From the NCBI GenBank assembly GCA_016763135.1, contig JAESUI010000374.1, forward strand, positions 1 through 5,843: DNA of 5,843 bases, in the 5' to 3' direction. This DNA is from Flavobacteriales bacterium. Its GTDB lineage: Bacteria > Bacteroidota > Bacteroidia > Flavobacteriales_E > Vicingaceae. Numbering within the stretch: position 1 is the first letter of the stretch; each line of letters starts with the position of its first letter. Shown piece by piece: positions 3,798 through 5,843 of the stretch. The notes beneath the pieces were generated by a model, which worked only from the letters and a program-made list of their open reading frames with translations, was not told where the DNA came from and made no database searches. The position numbers and the translations under genes were made by a program.

Positions 3798-5843
3798 ATG
3801 AAAAAGAGTTTATTATTAATTGTAGCAGCATTTATAATGTTACCTTTTGCAAACGCATCACATGTTGTTGGTGGAGATTTTCAAATTAACATGACTAGTC
3901 AAGTAGCTGGTGGAGCAAATTATCATGTTAAACTAAGAATATACCGCGATGATGTAAATGGTATTGCAATGCCTGCAAGTATTACCTGTAATTTTTTCCA
4001 GGTAGGAACTAATACTGCTATCGGGGGAAATATAACTTTAACCCAAACTTCTTTAGGTTTAGTAACTTTAGGAGATCCTTGCTATACTCCAGATCCGAAT
4101 GTTGTTAGAATTGAAGAGGGTATATTTGAAACGTCAATAGATGTTTTTATACCAGATTTTGCTGCTGGATACTATGTTTCAGCATCTCTTAATGCTAGGA
4201 ATAGTTTAGCAATTAATGTTCAAGCTGGTGGAACTATGACATGGTTTGCGATGATTCCAGATCCTGCTCTTGGTCAAAATTCAACTCCTGATTTTGGGAA
4301 TTACCCAGCTGATGCTTATTTCTGTATTGCAGGTCCAAAAGCATTTCAATACCCTATTACGGACGTGGATGGTGACTCTTTAGCATACTCTTTAGTTGAG
4401 CCAATGTCTTCAGCAGCAACTACTGTTGCTCCTGGAGCAGGAGCTTATCCTTATTACCCATCATTAAATTGGGCTGCAGGATACAATATGGGGAATATTG
4501 TGGGGGGAGCTCCTAACATGTTTATTAATCAATTAACAGGATTGATAACAGCAGCTCCAACTGCCTTAGGTTTTTTCACTTTCGCAATTAGAGTTGAAGA
4601 ATTTAGAGACACAAATAATGATGGTATAAAAGATAAAATTGGAGAAGTAAGAAGAGATGTTCAATACATTAGTTTAAATTGTACTGGCGGAATCCCTGCT
4701 ACTTTCTTAAACTCAGACCCAATAAATGGTGGAACATTACAGTTTCCTTACAACAAGTTAAGTTGCAAAGATTTAGTTTTTGCAGATGCAAATCCAACAG
4801 ACACTGTATTTATGAGTGTTATTTCCCCAATTTTTGATTCTGGAGCATATCTTCCTGTATTAGTTCCAGATTTAAATGGTGATTTCACTTTTTATTACGA
4901 TTTAATTAGTGCAGGGCCTCCTGCAATATGGAATGATTCGGTGGTGATACCAGCAAGTTTAGATACTACTGTAATTGTTGGGAATGACACAACACTAGCT
5001 CAATGGAATATTGGAACCATTGCAACACGTTTTTGTTGGACTCCTGGTTGTGATGAAATTGGACAAACTTTCCCATTTCAAGTTAATACGTTTTCTGTAG
5101 GTTGTGATGGACTTACTTTAGATAGTATAGCATTTTTCATAGAGGTAACTCCTCCTGTTTTTGATTTAAAAAATCCAGGAATTAAAGAAACCCCTTTTGG
5201 TTCTGAATACTGCAGAAACATTGTTTTTCATGACACTACTATTGTCGATATGTTAAACATTACTATTACTTCAGACATATTTAACGAGGGAGCTGAATAC
5301 CCTGCATTAGACAATAATTATAATTATGACAACTGGGTTTACCTTAGTGGTTACCCCTCAAATAATTTCTCAACAGGAGTTGCTAATGGAGCAAATAATA
5401 ATACAGGTGTTGTTGCCACTAGATTTTGTTGGACTCCAGATTGTGAACATATTGGAAAAACCTATTCTGTACAAGCTGTTCTTTCTTCTGTAGATTGTCC
5501 AGACGCCATACAAGACACTATAAATTTCGAATATTTAGTAACACCTCCATTCGATAGTTTAGGCGTAGTACCTAATGTTATTACACCTAATGGAGATGGT
5601 CTGAATGATGTCTATAAAATATCAGGTATTTCTAATCCTTGTCATGATGAGATTAAAGTTGAAATTTACAACCGATGGGGACTTTTAATATATGAGAGTA
5701 GCGAATACCCTGAATTTGAATGGGATGGAACTAATAAAAGTGGAACAAAGGTACCTGCAGGCACTTACTTTGTATTAGTTAGTGGTACTTACGGAAATGA
5801 AACTGTCACTTTAGATCAACGTTCGGTTACCGTTCTTGATCCA
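3798..5843 (+). CDS. Large secreted T9SS cargo protein with type B (gliding motility-associated, CHU_C) C-terminal domain, 3' end outside window
   Basis: An uninterrupted frame of 682 codons running off the right edge. Residues 1-20 are a signal peptide ending ANA|S. The mature protein opens with 'SHVVGGDF' and 'YHVKLRIYRDD', a start common in large Bacteroidota surface proteins ('HIVGGE...YRDC'). Residues 185-200 carry a cadherin-like calcium motif (D189-V-D-G-D193-SLAYSL). Residues 271-279 form a DxNxDGxxD calcium-loop-like insert before 'IGEVRRDVQYI'. Two homologous modules follow, with C323 and C472 near their starts and 'ATRFCWTP' at 409 and 540. From 'VPNVITPNGDGLNDVY' (591-606) through 'NRWG' (625-628), 'WDG' (642-644) and 'VPAGTYFVLVSG' it is the type B sorting domain, so the protein should be exported by the T9SS and attached or released at the surface. 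The stop is probably shortly beyond the window. Role beyond surface or adhesin-like display is unknown; no enzyme domain is visible. Confidence 0.9.
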   Translation, partial: MKKSLLLIVAAFIMLPFANASHVVGGDFQINMTSQVAGGANYHVKLRIYRDDVNGIAMPASITCNFFQVGTNTAIGGNITLTQTSLGLVTLGDPCYTPDPNVVRIEEGIFETSIDVFIPDFAAGYYVSASLNARNSLAINVQAGGTMTWFAMIPDPALGQNSTPDFGNYPADAYFCIAGPKAFQYPITDVDGDSLAYSLVEPMSSAATTVAPGAGAYPYYPSLNWAAGYNMGNIVGGAPNMFINQLTGLITAAPTALGFFTFAIRVEEFRDTNNDGIKDKIGEVRRDVQYISLNCTGGIPATFLNSDPINGGTLQFPYNKLSCKDLVFADANPTDTVFMSVISPIFDSGAYLPVLVPDLNGDFTFYYDLISAGPPAIWNDSVVIPASLDTTVIVGNDTTLAQWNIGTIATRFCWTPGCDEIGQTFPFQVNTFSVGCDGLTLDSIAFFIEVTPPVFDLKNPGIKETPFGSEYCRNIVFHDTTIVDMLNITITSDIFNEGAEYPALDNNYNYDNWVYLSGYPSNNFSTGVANGANNNTGVVATRFCWTPDCEHIGKTYSVQAVLSSVDCPDAIQDTINFEYLVTPPFDSLGVVPNVITPNGDGLNDVYKISGISNPCHDEIKVEIYNRWGLLIYESSEYPEFEWDGTNKSGTKVPAGTYFVLVSGTYGNETVTLDQRSVTVLDP
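5022..5156 (+). repeat. FCWTP module end, copy 1 (residues 409-453 of the T9SS cargo protein)
   Basis: A protein-level repeat. 'ATRFCWTPGCDEIGQTF' leads through 'VGCDGLTLDSI' to 'EVTPP'. Copy 2 repeats the pattern exactly 131 residues later with no gap over this 45-residue stretch. The conserved Cys at 413, 418 and 436 suggest disulfides in the exported protein. Confidence 0.85.
5415..5549 (+). repeat. FCWTP module end, copy 2 (residues 540-584 of the T9SS cargo protein)
   Basis: 'ATRFCWTPDCEHIGKTY' leads through 'VDCPDAIQDTI' to 'LVTPP', matching copy 1 collinearly. The Cys at 544, 549 and 567 correspond to 413, 418 and 436. The earlier parts of the modules also resemble each other ('CKDLVF...IFDSGAYLP' at 323 and 'CRNIVF...IFNEGAEYP' at 472) but differ in length by about 18 residues between that Cys and FCW. 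Confidence 0.85.

Noticed and set aside
1..5843. A search by eye for CRISPR repeats, transposase genes, tRNA-like structures, integrase sites or defence genes.
   Set aside because: None were visible; every major open frame belongs to a known housekeeping, transport or secretion family.

Overview
The window is AT-rich DNA from a member of the Bacteroidota, most likely a marine-type Flavobacteriia/Flavobacteriales relative. The evidence is the overlapping gldE-gldD gene pair, a large secreted protein with a type B type IX secretion (T9SS) C-terminal sorting domain, an SCGN-type lipoprotein signal, A-rich rather than Shine-Dalgarno-like sequence before start codons, and a match to the Bacteroidota -7 promoter box TAnnTTTG. 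The standard genetic code fits throughout. No rRNA, tRNA, CRISPR array, insertion sequence or phage gene is visible, and no stretch of 300 bases lacks a gene.

Layout. Positions 2-418 (+) are the end of gldE (CBS plus CorC/HlyC-type C-terminal domain). It overlaps gldD by 11 bases. The gldD reading frame (408-981) is broken by one extra A in a run of nine A's at 778-786, and the rest of a normal GldD continues in the next frame. Three bases after gldD, a minus-strand block ends. Read in its own direction, this block is a CopZ-like metallochaperone (2783-2577), then an HMA-domain lipoprotein (2575-2075), then a strong intrinsic terminator (2020-2049), then heme A synthase ctaA (2010-985). From the short divergent promoter region (2784-2843), which holds a perfect 16-bp palindrome, an EamA/DMT permease gene (2844-3731) runs on the plus strand. 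After a 66-base gap, a 682-codon open frame (3798 to the window end) encodes a T9SS cargo protein with a signal peptide, two homologous 'FCWTP' modules and a type B sorting domain.

How the genes fit together. GldE/GldD support gliding and T9SS function, and the 3798+ protein is the kind of cargo that machine exports, so the two ends of the window are functionally related. The minus-strand block suggests metal handling (two HMA proteins, probably copper) beside cytochrome oxidase cofactor synthesis (heme A), but the terminator separates the HMA pair from ctaA, so a shared role is inference.

I did not find a convincing new multi-gene system. The points most worth a second look are the A9 frameshift in gldD, the terminator hairpin placed about ten bases before the ctaA start codon, the palindrome between the HMA operon and the permease gene, and the modular architecture of the T9SS cargo protein.
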